Assembly: GCA_035602605.1 (NCBI GenBank)
Contig: DATNLZ010000086.1
Span: 1 to 33,281 of the forward strand
DNA from: DASQHY01 sp035602605
GTDB taxonomy: Bacteria > Acidobacteriota > Terriglobia > Acidiferrales > UBA7541
Direction: 5' to 3'
DNA: 33,281 nt
Shown: positions 8,202 to 15,348 of the stretch, in pieces
How the letters are laid out: each line of letters begins with the position of its first letter
Numbering within the stretch: the first letter of the stretch is position 1
Made by a program: the position numbers and the translations under genes
Notes under the pieces: model-generated
What the model was told of the DNA's origin: nothing
Seen by the model: only the letters and a program-made list of their open reading frames with translations
Databases searched by the model: none

Positions 8202-9134
8202 ATGTCACGCGATTTCACGCCCGATTTGAATCAGTTTCGTGAGGCGGCTCGGGGCCCTCGCGAATTGTTGCGTCCGTCGCGCGATGCCAGACCCGGCACC
8301 GAGAGGACCAGAGAAGAGACTCCACTTCTAGAGTCACGAACTGCGGATGTCAGAGAGCCTCGTCCGAAAGAGGTTCCGTCAAGGGACTCGCGAGCCGTGC
8401 TGTACGACCGCTACCGAAGCTATGACTTGCGCGAGTCAGAAATCCAGACGCTCACGGACCTAGGCAAATTCCGCGTTATCAATGCGAGTGATTTGGCACG
8501 TCACGGTTATGGCGGCGACAAGGGCCGAATGAAACAGGAGACCGAGAGGCTTGTGCGGCAGGGCTTGGTAGAGGAAAAGCAAGTCGACGTCTCGCTCAGC
8601 AAGAGCACCCGGATGTACACGCTAACAAGAGCTGGCCGGAGGCTCATGCAGAAGTCGGGAAGGCTCCCCCAGGATCAGGAAATCTACGCCGGTTTCGTGA
8701 AGCCGCGAGAGGCCAAACACGATGCCGAATTGTACCGGGTCTATCAGAAGGAGGAAGACCGGATCGAGCGGCGGGGCGGCAGAGTACGCCGCGTGCTCCT
8801 CGACTTCGAGCTGAAAAAGAAAGTGAACCGCGATCTTACTCGCCTTGGCCTTCAGAAAGACGATCCAGACAAGAAGCACGATGTTGCCGAGCGACACGGT
8901 TTGCGGGTCGTCCATGGCCGCATTCCTGTGCCCGACCTGCAGATCGAATACGAGATGCCAGATCAAAGCATGGCGCGAGTCAATCTAGAGCTGACAACCG
9001 GGGATTACCGGCCACGGCAACTTGCCGACAAAGCGCAGGCCGGATTCACGCTCTACAGTCACGGCGATGATGCATCGCACGTGCGCCGCGTTTTGAGTGA
9101 CCGCGAACTGACGGCGGAGATCCTTTCCCTATGA
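8202..9134 (+). CDS. Replication-relaxation-like winged-helix protein (first of pair)
   Basis: A 310-residue protein. Residues 1-65 are Arg/Glu-rich and probably disordered. Residues about 72-150 form a winged helix (ETERLVRQGLVEEKQV, then a beta wing ending MYTLTRAGRRL). The C-terminal half contains AKHDAELYRVY (about 171-181), LLDFELKKKVNRDL (about 199-212) and a core PDLQIEYE...NLELTTGDYR...DKAQAGF (244-282). This arrangement resembles the replication-relaxation family, whose core looks like a nuclease fold with an acidic residue pair and a downstream lysine. Family knowledge ties it to plasmids and conjugative elements. A direct role in nicking transfer DNA is inference. It overlaps the next gene by ATGA. 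Confidence 0.65.
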   Translation: MSRDFTPDLNQFREAARGPRELLRPSRDARPGTERTREETPLLESRTADVREPRPKEVPSRDSRAVLYDRYRSYDLRESEIQTLTDLGKFRVINASDLARHGYGGDKGRMKQETERLVRQGLVEEKQVDVSLSKSTRMYTLTRAGRRLMQKSGRLPQDQEIYAGFVKPREAKHDAELYRVYQKEEDRIERRGGRVRRVLLDFELKKKVNRDLTRLGLQKDDPDKKHDVAERHGLRVVHGRIPVPDLQIEYEMPDQSMARVNLELTTGDYRPRQLADKAQAGFTLYSHGDDASHVRRVLSDRELTAEILSL

Positions 9135-10141
9135 ACATTCCTCAGCGCCAGATTGAAGCCCTCACGGCGTTTACCTACACCATACCCGAGGCACGTTTCC
9201 TCTATATCGTGGCCATGCATTCCGGGTACTTCACGGCCCGCCAGTTTCTGGCCTTTGTCGATGCCAAGCGCGGCTATCGGACTCATTCGCTAGCCCAGAA
9301 GCTCATCACCCAGGGGCACGCCACGATGCGCGAATGCAGGCGCAACGGGTGCATCTATCATTTGTACTCCCGCAAGCTCTATGCCCAACTTGGCCACGAA
9401 CACCTCCGAAACCGCCGCCGGCATCGGCTGGAAGCCATCCAGACCCGGCTTCTCGGTCTCGATTTCATCCTCGCCAACCAGGGGTATCAGTACCTCGAAA
9501 CCGAAGCGGAAAAGGTCGCCTATTTCTGCGACCAATTGCACATCGAAAAGGCCTGCCTTCCGGTGAAACTGTACATGGGTGGACCCACCAGCCAGCCCAC
9601 CCTGCGCTATTTCGTGGACAAGTTCCCGTTGTTCCTGAGTGCCCCTCGTCCCGGCTTCTCCCCTGTGGTCACGTTTTCCTATGTTGATCCGGGGCTCGAA
9701 GCGGTCGCCGGATTTGTTACTCATCTTGGGCAGTATCAGGCTCTCTTCCGTGAACTGACTGACTTCCGATTCCTCTACGTTTCGAGCACTCCAGCACACT
9801 TCGAGAAGGTTACGGAACTGTTCAATTCTACAATCAAGATTCCACTCGAATCGGACATCGTGGGGGACCTGATCCGGTATTTCCGAACGCGCAGCATTTG
9901 GAACAGTCCCGAGTTCAGGACCTTGAACAAGAACGACCTGCTCTTCTTCAACGAAGCGAAGCGCAGATTTGCCGGCGATCGCTTCGAAACCCTCTTCAAA
10001 AACTGGAAGGCCGGACGCATCGCCGAGGCGGAACTCCGAGCCCAGTTTCCGTCGAAGGTGCCGAACCGGAAGGTGTACTTCGAGACGTATCTGGTTCCGA
10101 AACAGCCGGATTTTCGGGCCAAGGACGACGAATCAGGGTGA
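9131..10141 (+). CDS. Replication-relaxation-like winged-helix protein (second of pair)
   Basis: A 336-residue protein that overlaps the preceding gene by four bases. It has the same plan with little sequence identity. A winged helix occupies about residues 20-90 (HSGYFTARQFLAFVDAKRG, then LAQKLITQGH and a basic wing). The core about residues 160-235 contains VVTFSYVDPGLEAV, a helix THLGQYQALFRE and a strand FRFLYVSSTPAHFEKVTELF. This matches the last part of replication-relaxation proteins, but the usual acidic position has become Tyr-Val-Asp. The tail is basic. The two proteins may act as a heterodimer on an origin or transfer site. A nested inverted repeat begins about 110 bp after this gene. 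Confidence 0.6.
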   Translation: MNIPQRQIEALTAFTYTIPEARFLYIVAMHSGYFTARQFLAFVDAKRGYRTHSLAQKLITQGHATMRECRRNGCIYHLYSRKLYAQLGHEHLRNRRRHRLEAIQTRLLGLDFILANQGYQYLETEAEKVAYFCDQLHIEKACLPVKLYMGGPTSQPTLRYFVDKFPLFLSAPRPGFSPVVTFSYVDPGLEAVAGFVTHLGQYQALFRELTDFRFLYVSSTPAHFEKVTELFNSTIKIPLESDIVGDLIRYFRTRSIWNSPEFRTLNKNDLLFFNEAKRRFAGDRFETLFKNWKAGRIAEAELRAQFPSKVPNRKVYFETYLVPKQPDFRAKDDESG

Positions 10142-10249
10142 ACGGGGTGCAAACGAAGGCGTTCAGCGGGCCGTTCTGTTTGGGCGTCACCCTGAAAACG
10201 GGCGAAGCCAAGGGAAGCCAGAGAGATGCAAAAGAGGCGGCGAAGAAAA

Positions 10250-10380
10250 GCGACGGGGCCAAAACACGGAGATGGGCGGGAGCGACCCCACTTTTCGGCC
10301 CTTCGGTCCCAAAAGTGACCCGTGGGGTCGCCCCCGCCCATCGGCGCAACATACAGCGCCGAGTGTTTTGGCCCCGTCGC
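10250..10380. repeat. 131-nt nested inverted repeat
   Basis: Outer arms are 18 bp and perfect (10250-10267 and 10363-10380). Inner arms are 21 bp with one mismatch (10271-10291 and 10322-10342). The apical 30 bases can form a further CTTTT/AAAAG-closed hairpin. The 20 bases between the right-hand arms form their own 5-bp hairpin (GGCGC at 10343-10347, GCGCC at 10356-10360). The result is a three-way junction. It fills the gap between the two replication-relaxation-like genes and the coupling-protein genes. Candidate roles are a transfer or replication origin, a transcription attenuator or a structured RNA. Confidence 0.85.
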
Positions 10381-10429
10381 CACAGGGAAGGAAAGAGAAC
10401 GGAACTACAAGAGAAGAGGGAGAAAGCAA

Positions 10430-10684
10430 GTGACAAGCAGTTCGGAACAGCGAGTCATCTTGAAGCGGATGGTCCGTCTCGAACAGCGCGCCAGCGAACT
10501 GCTCGAAGACTATGCCCGGTTCATCGGAATCAGTGCGGAAGATGCGCTGAATATCGTCCTGAGAAAGATGATGGCCAACGACACTGATTTCCACAGCTGG
10601 ATACGCCGGCACAGAGACCAACAGCAGGACAGTCAACTTCGACTTGTACCGTCTGCAAGTGTGAAGGAAGTGGAGGCGGCATGA
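10430..10684 (+). CDS. Small accessory protein before coupling ATPase
   Basis: An 84-residue protein. I place the start at GTG 10430, preceded by GAGGGA nine bases upstream. Longer forms of the same frame would run through the inverted repeat and have no ribosome binding site. The sequence is helical and charged (LKRMVRLEQRASELLEDYA, then IGISAEDALNIVLRKMM). The middle resembles a ribbon-helix-helix or small DNA-binding helical pair, which is inference only. It overlaps the coupling ATPase by ATGA, so the two are probably co-translated, as accessory DNA-binding proteins of transfer systems often are. Confidence 0.55.
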   Translation: MTSSSEQRVILKRMVRLEQRASELLEDYARFIGISAEDALNIVLRKMMANDTDFHSWIRRHRDQQQDSQLRLVPSASVKEVEAA

Positions 10685-12684
10685 TCCAGCGAATTCTCGC
10701 TTCTAGAGGTGCCATTGCATGGCTCTTGGCAATGGCGACGGGAATAACTCTGTATTTCAGGATGCCATTTCCCGATGACAACCTCTTCTTTGAGCTCATG
10801 TATCTCCGGGCGCGCCCCGTCTTCTGGGGGTTCAAGTGCACCTACATCCTTCTTCTATATACAACGCCCTTCATCGGCTACTCGATCTTGCTCTCAGGCC
10901 TCTACGTTTTTGCTCTTAAAGTCCGTCGGCCAGATAAACCAGGGCGCCTACCCCGCTACCTGGACCCGCGCAAGAGAGAGCATCTTTGTATAGTAGTTGG
11001 CGAGGTCCACAATCCTCGCAGGCCAATACCCTCTGCAAACCCCTGGTGGTTGACGATCCCCGAGCGTGGACTCTTCACCGGCATCGCAATCTTCGGCGCG
11101 ATCGGCTCCGGCAAGACCAGTTGTTGCATGTTTCCGTTTGCCGAACAGCTAATCGCCTATCAAGCCCACGACCGCGGGAAGCGGATTGGCGGGCTGGTTC
11201 TGGAAGTAAAGGGAGATTTCTGTCGTAAGGTCCAAGGCATCTTACAACGCCACAAGAGGGAAGAGGACTACGTCGAAGTTAGCCTCGATTCCGAGTACCG
11301 CTACAACCCTCTTCACAATGACCTCGACGCGCATGCTTTGGCCTACAACATCGCATCGTTATTAAACAATCTGTTCGGCAGAGGCAAGGAACCCTTTTGG
11401 CAGCAGGCGTACACCAATCTCGTGAAGTTCATCATCCTTCTTCACAAGGTCGCCTTCGACTACGTGACGCTCTTCGATGTCTATCACTGTGCGATTTCGC
11501 CCGAGCTTTTGGAGCAGCGAATTCAGCAGGCAGAAGAGCTGCTTTTTGATCAACATTTTGTCTTCGTCCCGAAGGCCACTTATGAAGAGCATATTCAGGC
11601 ACTCAGCGACTTCGATTTCCTCCCTGATGAAGCTAAAGATAAGGATCAATACCGAGCCCCAGCCACACCGGAGTTGAAACGGCATCTGAAGAAGCACGTT
11701 ATTGAGTTTCAGAAGAAGACCGTCCCGGCACCCGAGAAATCCGACCCGGATAAGCGGGCTCAATTGGAAGCCGTCAAGCGCTGGTTCCATGACGACTGGC
11801 AGCGGATCGAGCCGAAGCTCAGAACCTCGATTGTCGAGGGGATTTCGGTGTTCCTCTCCCTCTTCGACGACAACCCGAAAGTGAAGCGCATTTTCTGCCC
11901 ACCGAAGGAATGCTACGACAAGGATGCCAATCCGAATGGCAAATACGGCAAGCCGCTCCCTTCGTTCTCCTGGCTGATCGAAACCGGCAAGGTCTGCGCA
12001 TTGAATTTCCCCATCGGCATGAACCCTGGTTTGGCCAAGGCCATCGGGGTAATGATGAAGCTCGACTTCGAACGAGCCGTCTTGAACCGTGTGCCCCAGA
12101 TGGAGGCCCACGCGGAACAGTATTTCCGGCAGGTGTTTTTCATCTGCGATGAGTACCAGCATTTCGCAACGGTGGGAGAGAACGACCCCACCGGAGATGA
12201 AAAGTTCTTTAGTCTCTCACGCCAGCCGAAGTGCATCCCGATTATCGCTACCCAGAGCATCAGTTCGCTGAAGTCTGCGCTGCCCGGTGAGACTTGGCGA
12301 ACGCTCTTGCAAACATTTCGCACGAAGATTTTCCTCTCGCTTGCGGATGACTTTTCGGCACGCACGGCGAGCGAGCTTTGCGGGAAGGAAGACCAGCTCA
12401 AAGTTGGCTACAACTTGTCAGAGACTGGCCATGACACTCACGTCAGTTTCCTGACGGGCAAAGCTCAGTCCAACAGGGCCAACCTCACAACGTCAAAGAC
12501 CTACTACCAGCAGAACGATTATCGCTTCGATATGAAGACGTTCATGGAGCTGCGCAACGCGCAGGCGGTGACGATTGCCTACGACGGCCTCAATCCGATG
12601 CCGCCGATGTTCTGTTACCTCAAGCCCTATTTCAACGACCCAAACAAATCTTATTTCAGGCAACTTGCTGACGGAGAACTGTGA
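10681..12684 (+). CDS. VirD4/TraG-family type IV coupling ATPase
   Basis: A 667-residue protein. Two N-terminal membrane segments (about residues 11-28 and 50-78) are followed by an AAA-type motor. Walker A is GAIGSGKT (139-146). A strand VLEVKGDF lies at 173-180. Walker B is VFFICDEYQHF, with D490 and E491. A TraM-recognition-type segment PIIATQSISSLKSAL starts at about 520. These proteins sit at the inner membrane and feed a nicked DNA-relaxase complex to a type IV secretion channel. Here no channel genes accompany it, so it would have to use one encoded elsewhere in the cell. The start ATG overlaps the previous stop, and the stop overlaps a further small frame (TGATG). Confidence 0.85.
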   Translation: MIQRILASRGAIAWLLAMATGITLYFRMPFPDDNLFFELMYLRARPVFWGFKCTYILLLYTTPFIGYSILLSGLYVFALKVRRPDKPGRLPRYLDPRKREHLCIVVGEVHNPRRPIPSANPWWLTIPERGLFTGIAIFGAIGSGKTSCCMFPFAEQLIAYQAHDRGKRIGGLVLEVKGDFCRKVQGILQRHKREEDYVEVSLDSEYRYNPLHNDLDAHALAYNIASLLNNLFGRGKEPFWQQAYTNLVKFIILLHKVAFDYVTLFDVYHCAISPELLEQRIQQAEELLFDQHFVFVPKATYEEHIQALSDFDFLPDEAKDKDQYRAPATPELKRHLKKHVIEFQKKTVPAPEKSDPDKRAQLEAVKRWFHDDWQRIEPKLRTSIVEGISVFLSLFDDNPKVKRIFCPPKECYDKDANPNGKYGKPLPSFSWLIETGKVCALNFPIGMNPGLAKAIGVMMKLDFERAVLNRVPQMEAHAEQYFRQVFFICDEYQHFATVGENDPTGDEKFFSLSRQPKCIPIIATQSISSLKSALPGETWRTLLQTFRTKIFLSLADDFSARTASELCGKEDQLKVGYNLSETGHDTHVSFLTGKAQSNRANLTTSKTYYQQNDYRFDMKTFMELRNAQAVTIAYDGLNPMPPMFCYLKPYFNDPNKSYFRQLADGEL

Positions 12685-12842
12685 TGAACGGATTCGCAAC
12701 CATCCTCCCATTCTTGATATTCCGCCCTGTACTTCAAATGGTGAACAGTGAGGAAGACTGCGGAAAAAAGCCAAGGGTACGAAGTCGCCTAGATCGATGT
12801 CCTCAACCTGCCAAAGCAGCAGAGGTCCTTCACGAGCACTAG
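12684..12842 (+). CDS. Small ORF coupled to coupling ATPase
   Basis: A 52-codon frame whose ATG overlaps the ATPase stop codon (TGATG), the arrangement used for translational coupling. The N-terminus is hydrophobic (MNGFATILPFLIFRPVLQMV) and the rest is basic. I recognise no family. It could be a real small membrane peptide or a chance frame; the junction is the only positive evidence. Confidence 0.35.
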   Translation: MNGFATILPFLIFRPVLQMVNSEEDCGKKPRVRSRLDRCPQPAKAAEVLHEH

Positions 12843-12879
12843 ACACCAAGTTTTGAACTCCAGAGGTAGGGGGCTGGCT

Positions 12880-13086
12880 ATGACAAAACTGCTCACGACG
12901 GATGAAGTGGCAGAAATGACGGGCCTTTCGCCAGAGACGCTGGCGCAATGGCGGTGGCTGAAAAAGGAGCTTCCGTTCGTGCGACTCGGCACAAAATGTG
13001 TCCGTTACAGACAAAGCGATATTGACGCCTGGCTTGCTAAGAGGCTAGTGTCGGTTGCCGCGGGGGGAAACCCTGCAAGGAGGTAA
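12880..13086 (+). CDS. Excisionase / AlpA-like HTH protein
   Basis: A 68-residue protein. It is a MerR-type helix-turn-helix of the excisionase class: LLTTDEVAEMTGLSPETLAQW, then a wing with VRLGTKCVRYRQSDIDAWL. Such proteins bind and bend attachment-site DNA to direct excision, or regulate the integrase. The ATG at 12880 follows a GGTAGGGGG stretch. It ends five bases before the integrase start, so the two form one operon, the usual xis-int order. Confidence 0.8.
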   Translation: MTKLLTTDEVAEMTGLSPETLAQWRWLKKELPFVRLGTKCVRYRQSDIDAWLAKRLVSVAAGGNPARR

Positions 13087-13091
13087 TAACT

Positions 13092-14177
13092 TTGGCCGTC
13101 TACAAGTACGGGAGGTACTACTACTACGACTTTGAATTCGGCGGTCGCCGATATCACAAGTCAACTCGCTTAACGAACCTACGTGCAGCAGAAAACGTGG
13201 AATCGGTTCTGAAAACAGAGCTCATCCAAGGAACCCACGGACTGCGACCCTATAAACAACCACCACTGTTTGAGGAATATGTGAACACGTTCCTCAAGCG
13301 AATCGAGAAGCCTCTCGCTCAAAACACGATCGATCTCCATAAAAACAGCCTCAAATTCATTCTGAAGCAGTTCAAAGGGAAATTCCTCGATCAGATCACC
13401 AAGAGCATGATTGAGGACTACAAGACCGGTCGAGCCAAGAACCTGAAAAAAGGAAGCACGACACAGACCGTATCGCCTGCCACTGTGAATCGGGAACTAG
13501 GCACACTAAAGAAGATTCTAAACATGGCCGTCGACGACGAACTCATCTTGAAAAACCCCGCAAGGAAGGTACAACCGTTTCCAGAGGAAATCCCAGACGT
13601 CCATATTTTGTCCTTCGAGGAGGAACTCAAATATCTGGCTCTCGCGTCTGAGCCCCTCAAGAGCGTAGCCATCATCGTGCTCGGGCAGGGAATGAGGCCA
13701 GATGAGGTATTCCGGATGACCTACTCCAATGTCGACTTCTTTAACCGCACGATCCTGATCGTGCGCGGAAAGACGAAGAATGCCAAGCGTACTCTTTCGA
13801 TGACTCAGCAAGTGTATGAACTGCTGAAAGAGCACAGGCAAAGTCATTTAGACGATGACTGGGTTTTTCCCAGTCCCAGAAAACCAGGCGCTCATCTCGG
13901 GTCTGTGCGTAAAGCCCATGATCGAGTTTGCGAGAAGATGGGTTTGCGCGGCGCCATCGATTTATACAATCTGCGCCACACGTTTGCCACGCGGTCCATC
14001 TTGTCCGGAACCGATGTGACAATCTTGCAGAAGATCCTCGGTCACTCGGAAATCGGGATGACGATGCGGTACGTGAAAATCGCCGAGCATTACAAAGTGG
14101 AAGCTGTACAGAAACTTGAGAAGTATCGTGCAGTGAAGATCCAAGAAGTAGAGGAGAAGCACGGGATGGTGCAGTAG
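13092..14177 (+). CDS. Tyrosine recombinase (integrase) of the island
   Basis: A 361-residue integrase. An N-terminal beta domain (KYGRYYYYDFEFGGRRYHKS) may bind arm sites. A core-binding SAM-like domain covers about 60-160 and the catalytic domain about 170-340. Catalytic positions are R202 (GMRPDE), K227 (RGKTK), R295 in YNLRHTFATR, H318 (LGHSE) and Y327 (MRYV). The first residue of the second box is Y292 where His is usual, a tolerated variation in this family. The start is TTG at 13092, chosen because AAGGAGGT lies seven bases upstream and no ATG is close. It lies 69 bp from the tRNA it targets and should catalyse integration at its 3' half. Confidence 0.92.
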   Translation: MAVYKYGRYYYYDFEFGGRRYHKSTRLTNLRAAENVESVLKTELIQGTHGLRPYKQPPLFEEYVNTFLKRIEKPLAQNTIDLHKNSLKFILKQFKGKFLDQITKSMIEDYKTGRAKNLKKGSTTQTVSPATVNRELGTLKKILNMAVDDELILKNPARKVQPFPEEIPDVHILSFEEELKYLALASEPLKSVAIIVLGQGMRPDEVFRMTYSNVDFFNRTILIVRGKTKNAKRTLSMTQQVYELLKEHRQSHLDDDWVFPSPRKPGAHLGSVRKAHDRVCEKMGLRGAIDLYNLRHTFATRSILSGTDVTILQKILGHSEIGMTMRYVKIAEHYKVEAVQKLEKYRAVKIQEVEEKHGMVQ

Positions 14178-14246
14178 GTCCCCCGAATTTTCCCCATACT
14201 GAGCGGAAGGACTTTTTGAGAGATGCCTGCAAGTCGCAGAAACGAT

Positions 14247-14291
14247 TGGTCGGGGCGCCGAGATTTGAACTCGGGACCTCCTGCGCCCAAG
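14247..14291. repeat. attL: core repeat within the intact tRNA-Pro
   Basis: Identical over 45 bases to 200-244. It covers the tRNA from the anticodon loop to the CCA end, so the element restores a complete tRNA on this side. Exchange within or near the anticodon loop is typical for tyrosine integrases. Confidence 0.9.
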
Positions 14292-14323
14292 GCAGGCGCG
14301 CTACCAGGCTGCGCTACGCCCCG
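14247..14323 (-). tRNA. tRNA-Pro (UGG), CCA encoded
   Basis: Read on the minus strand, it gives a full cloverleaf. The acceptor stem CGGGGCG/CGCCCCG pairs perfectly. The D arm is GCGC/GCGC. The anticodon stem CCTGC/GCAGG holds loop CTTGGGC (anticodon UGG). The T arm CCGAG/CTCGG holds TTCAAAT. The discriminator is A, followed by encoded CCA. It is 77 bases in all. It is the integration site of the island, and its 3' half comes from the element. Confidence 0.95.
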
Positions 14324-14396
14324 ACATGAAGTGCGTGTTCCATTCTAAAGCACTTTCGAACATTACTCCTAACCCGCACGATCGCTTTTACCGCCG

Positions 14397-14448
14397 ACTG
14401 TGTACGAACTGTGCACGAATGAGGCTATTGCACCGTGACTGTGCACAT
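14397..14448. promoter_or_regulatory. 11-bp repeats upstream of HTH/S24 regulator
   Basis: Two tandem copies of ACTGTGYACGA (14397-14407 and 14408-14418) are followed by a third, diverged copy (ACTGTGCACAT, 14438-14448). Each has the palindromic centre GTGCAC or a one-base variant. They lie about 140-190 bp upstream of the regulator gene and look like operator sites, perhaps for self-regulation. Both points are inference. Confidence 0.45.
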
Positions 14449-14585
14449 TGGCGTCGCCGTCAGAACGTCGGCGGCTACCGGGTGCACCTGCCCCCCCAAT
14501 GCGAACGCTGACGAGCGGTCTCTGTGCGGAGTTTCCATACCCCTACAAAATCGAGGAACAATCTCGCCGTTAGGACTAGAATATA

Positions 14586-15248
14586 TTGAGGTTGCATCCG
14601 AAGGCCACCGCCATTCGCCGCAAGGTTAAAACAGTCCTCCCCGAGTGGTCTCGCAAGATCGAGATTTTCCGCCGGAATCTGAATCTCACCCAGTCGGAAC
14701 TGGGGAAGAAGGTTGGCGCATCCGCGATGTCACAGTGGGAGCGCGGTCAATCTGCTCCGCCTGCGGATTCGTATATTCGTCTTGGCAGCTTGGCGGGCGA
14801 TCCCCTCTGCTGGTTCTTCTGGGGTCGAGCGGGCCTCAGCACGGCGGATGTGATGCGGGTTCTGCCGGGAGCCCATCTCCGTTTGAGCGAAGGCAGAATT
14901 GCAAGTGTGCAGATTGTTCACGCAGGGGCACAAAGAAAGCAGCCGTCCGAGAAAGAGGCTTTTGTTGCCATTCCGCTGCTCCCCGCGCGGGCTGCGACTC
15001 CCGGGGAGGAAGGCGACAAAGTTGCCGAACTCGATCAGTTGAAACCGGAAGCGATGTTGGCAGCGCCCAGGGATTGGTGTCCTAACCCTGTCTCCACGAT
15101 CTCTCTCCGAGTAAAAGGCAACTCAATGTCGCCATTAATCCTCGATGGATACATCATCGCCATTGATACTTCCGATGTCTCTCATGACGACCTGCTGGGG
15201 CAGATTGATTATGAGTCGCCGTGTTGTGTTCGCGAACTCTACTCATAA
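14586..15248 (+). CDS. HTH / S24-type repressor, probably defective
   Basis: The 220-residue frame has an XRE-type HTH (RNLNLTQSELGKKVGASAM, then SQWERG, 31-54), a conserved linker (SYIRLGSLAGDPLCWFFWGRA) and an S24/LexA-like C-terminal region with GNSMSPLILDGYIIAID (S180 as the presumed nucleophile). Two defects are visible. Between SAM and SQWERG the recognition helix seems two residues shorter than usual for this fold. The S24 part also stops soon after DDLLGQI, before the segment that carries the catalytic lysine. The last 14 residues do not fit the family. The start is a TTG at 14586 with no strong ribosome binding site. The end overlaps in-frame starts for the histidine kinase. A truncated, possibly non-functional regulator is the best reading. 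Confidence 0.65.
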   Translation: MRLHPKATAIRRKVKTVLPEWSRKIEIFRRNLNLTQSELGKKVGASAMSQWERGQSAPPADSYIRLGSLAGDPLCWFFWGRAGLSTADVMRVLPGAHLRLSEGRIASVQIVHAGAQRKQPSEKEAFVAIPLLPARAATPGEEGDKVAELDQLKPEAMLAAPRDWCPNPVSTISLRVKGNSMSPLILDGYIIAIDTSDVSHDDLLGQIDYESPCCVRELYS

Positions 15249-15348
15249 GGCCACTCCACCAGCCCCTCTTGATTTTCGCCATTTTGTTGTAGTACTTTTT
15301 CTCCTTAACGTCGCGTTAGTCTTGCCCGTTACTTCTCAGGGGGGGGGC

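Larger units (their letters stand above)
245..14291. mobile_element. tRNA-Pro-integrated genomic island (about 14 kb)
   Basis: The segment lies between the 45-bp direct repeats at 200-244 and 14247-14291. It carries a tyrosine integrase 69 bp from the 3' end of the tRNA, an excisionase-like HTH protein, a VirD4/TraG-type coupling ATPase and two replication-relaxation-like proteins. No type IV secretion channel genes, no phage structural genes and no canonical MOB relaxase are visible. Function as a mobilizable rather than self-transmissible element is inference. Whether the left-hand cargo (kinase, HAF protein, SIMPL protein) arrived with the module or is older chromosomal DNA caught between two repeats cannot be decided from one window. 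The exact repeat favours a single unit. Confidence 0.8.

Noticed and set aside
9898..10587. 229-codon plus frame running through the inverted repeat
   Set aside because: It overlaps the second winged-helix gene and the small accessory gene in other frames. Its composition in the middle comes from the palindrome.
11362..12162. 266-codon minus frame within the coupling ATPase gene
   Set aside because: It lies wholly inside a gene with Walker motifs on the other strand and has no family resemblance.
200..14291. Prophage or self-transmissible ICE
   Set aside because: No capsid, tail, terminase or lysis genes were seen, and no VirB-type channel genes. Only a coupling ATPase and integration genes are present.
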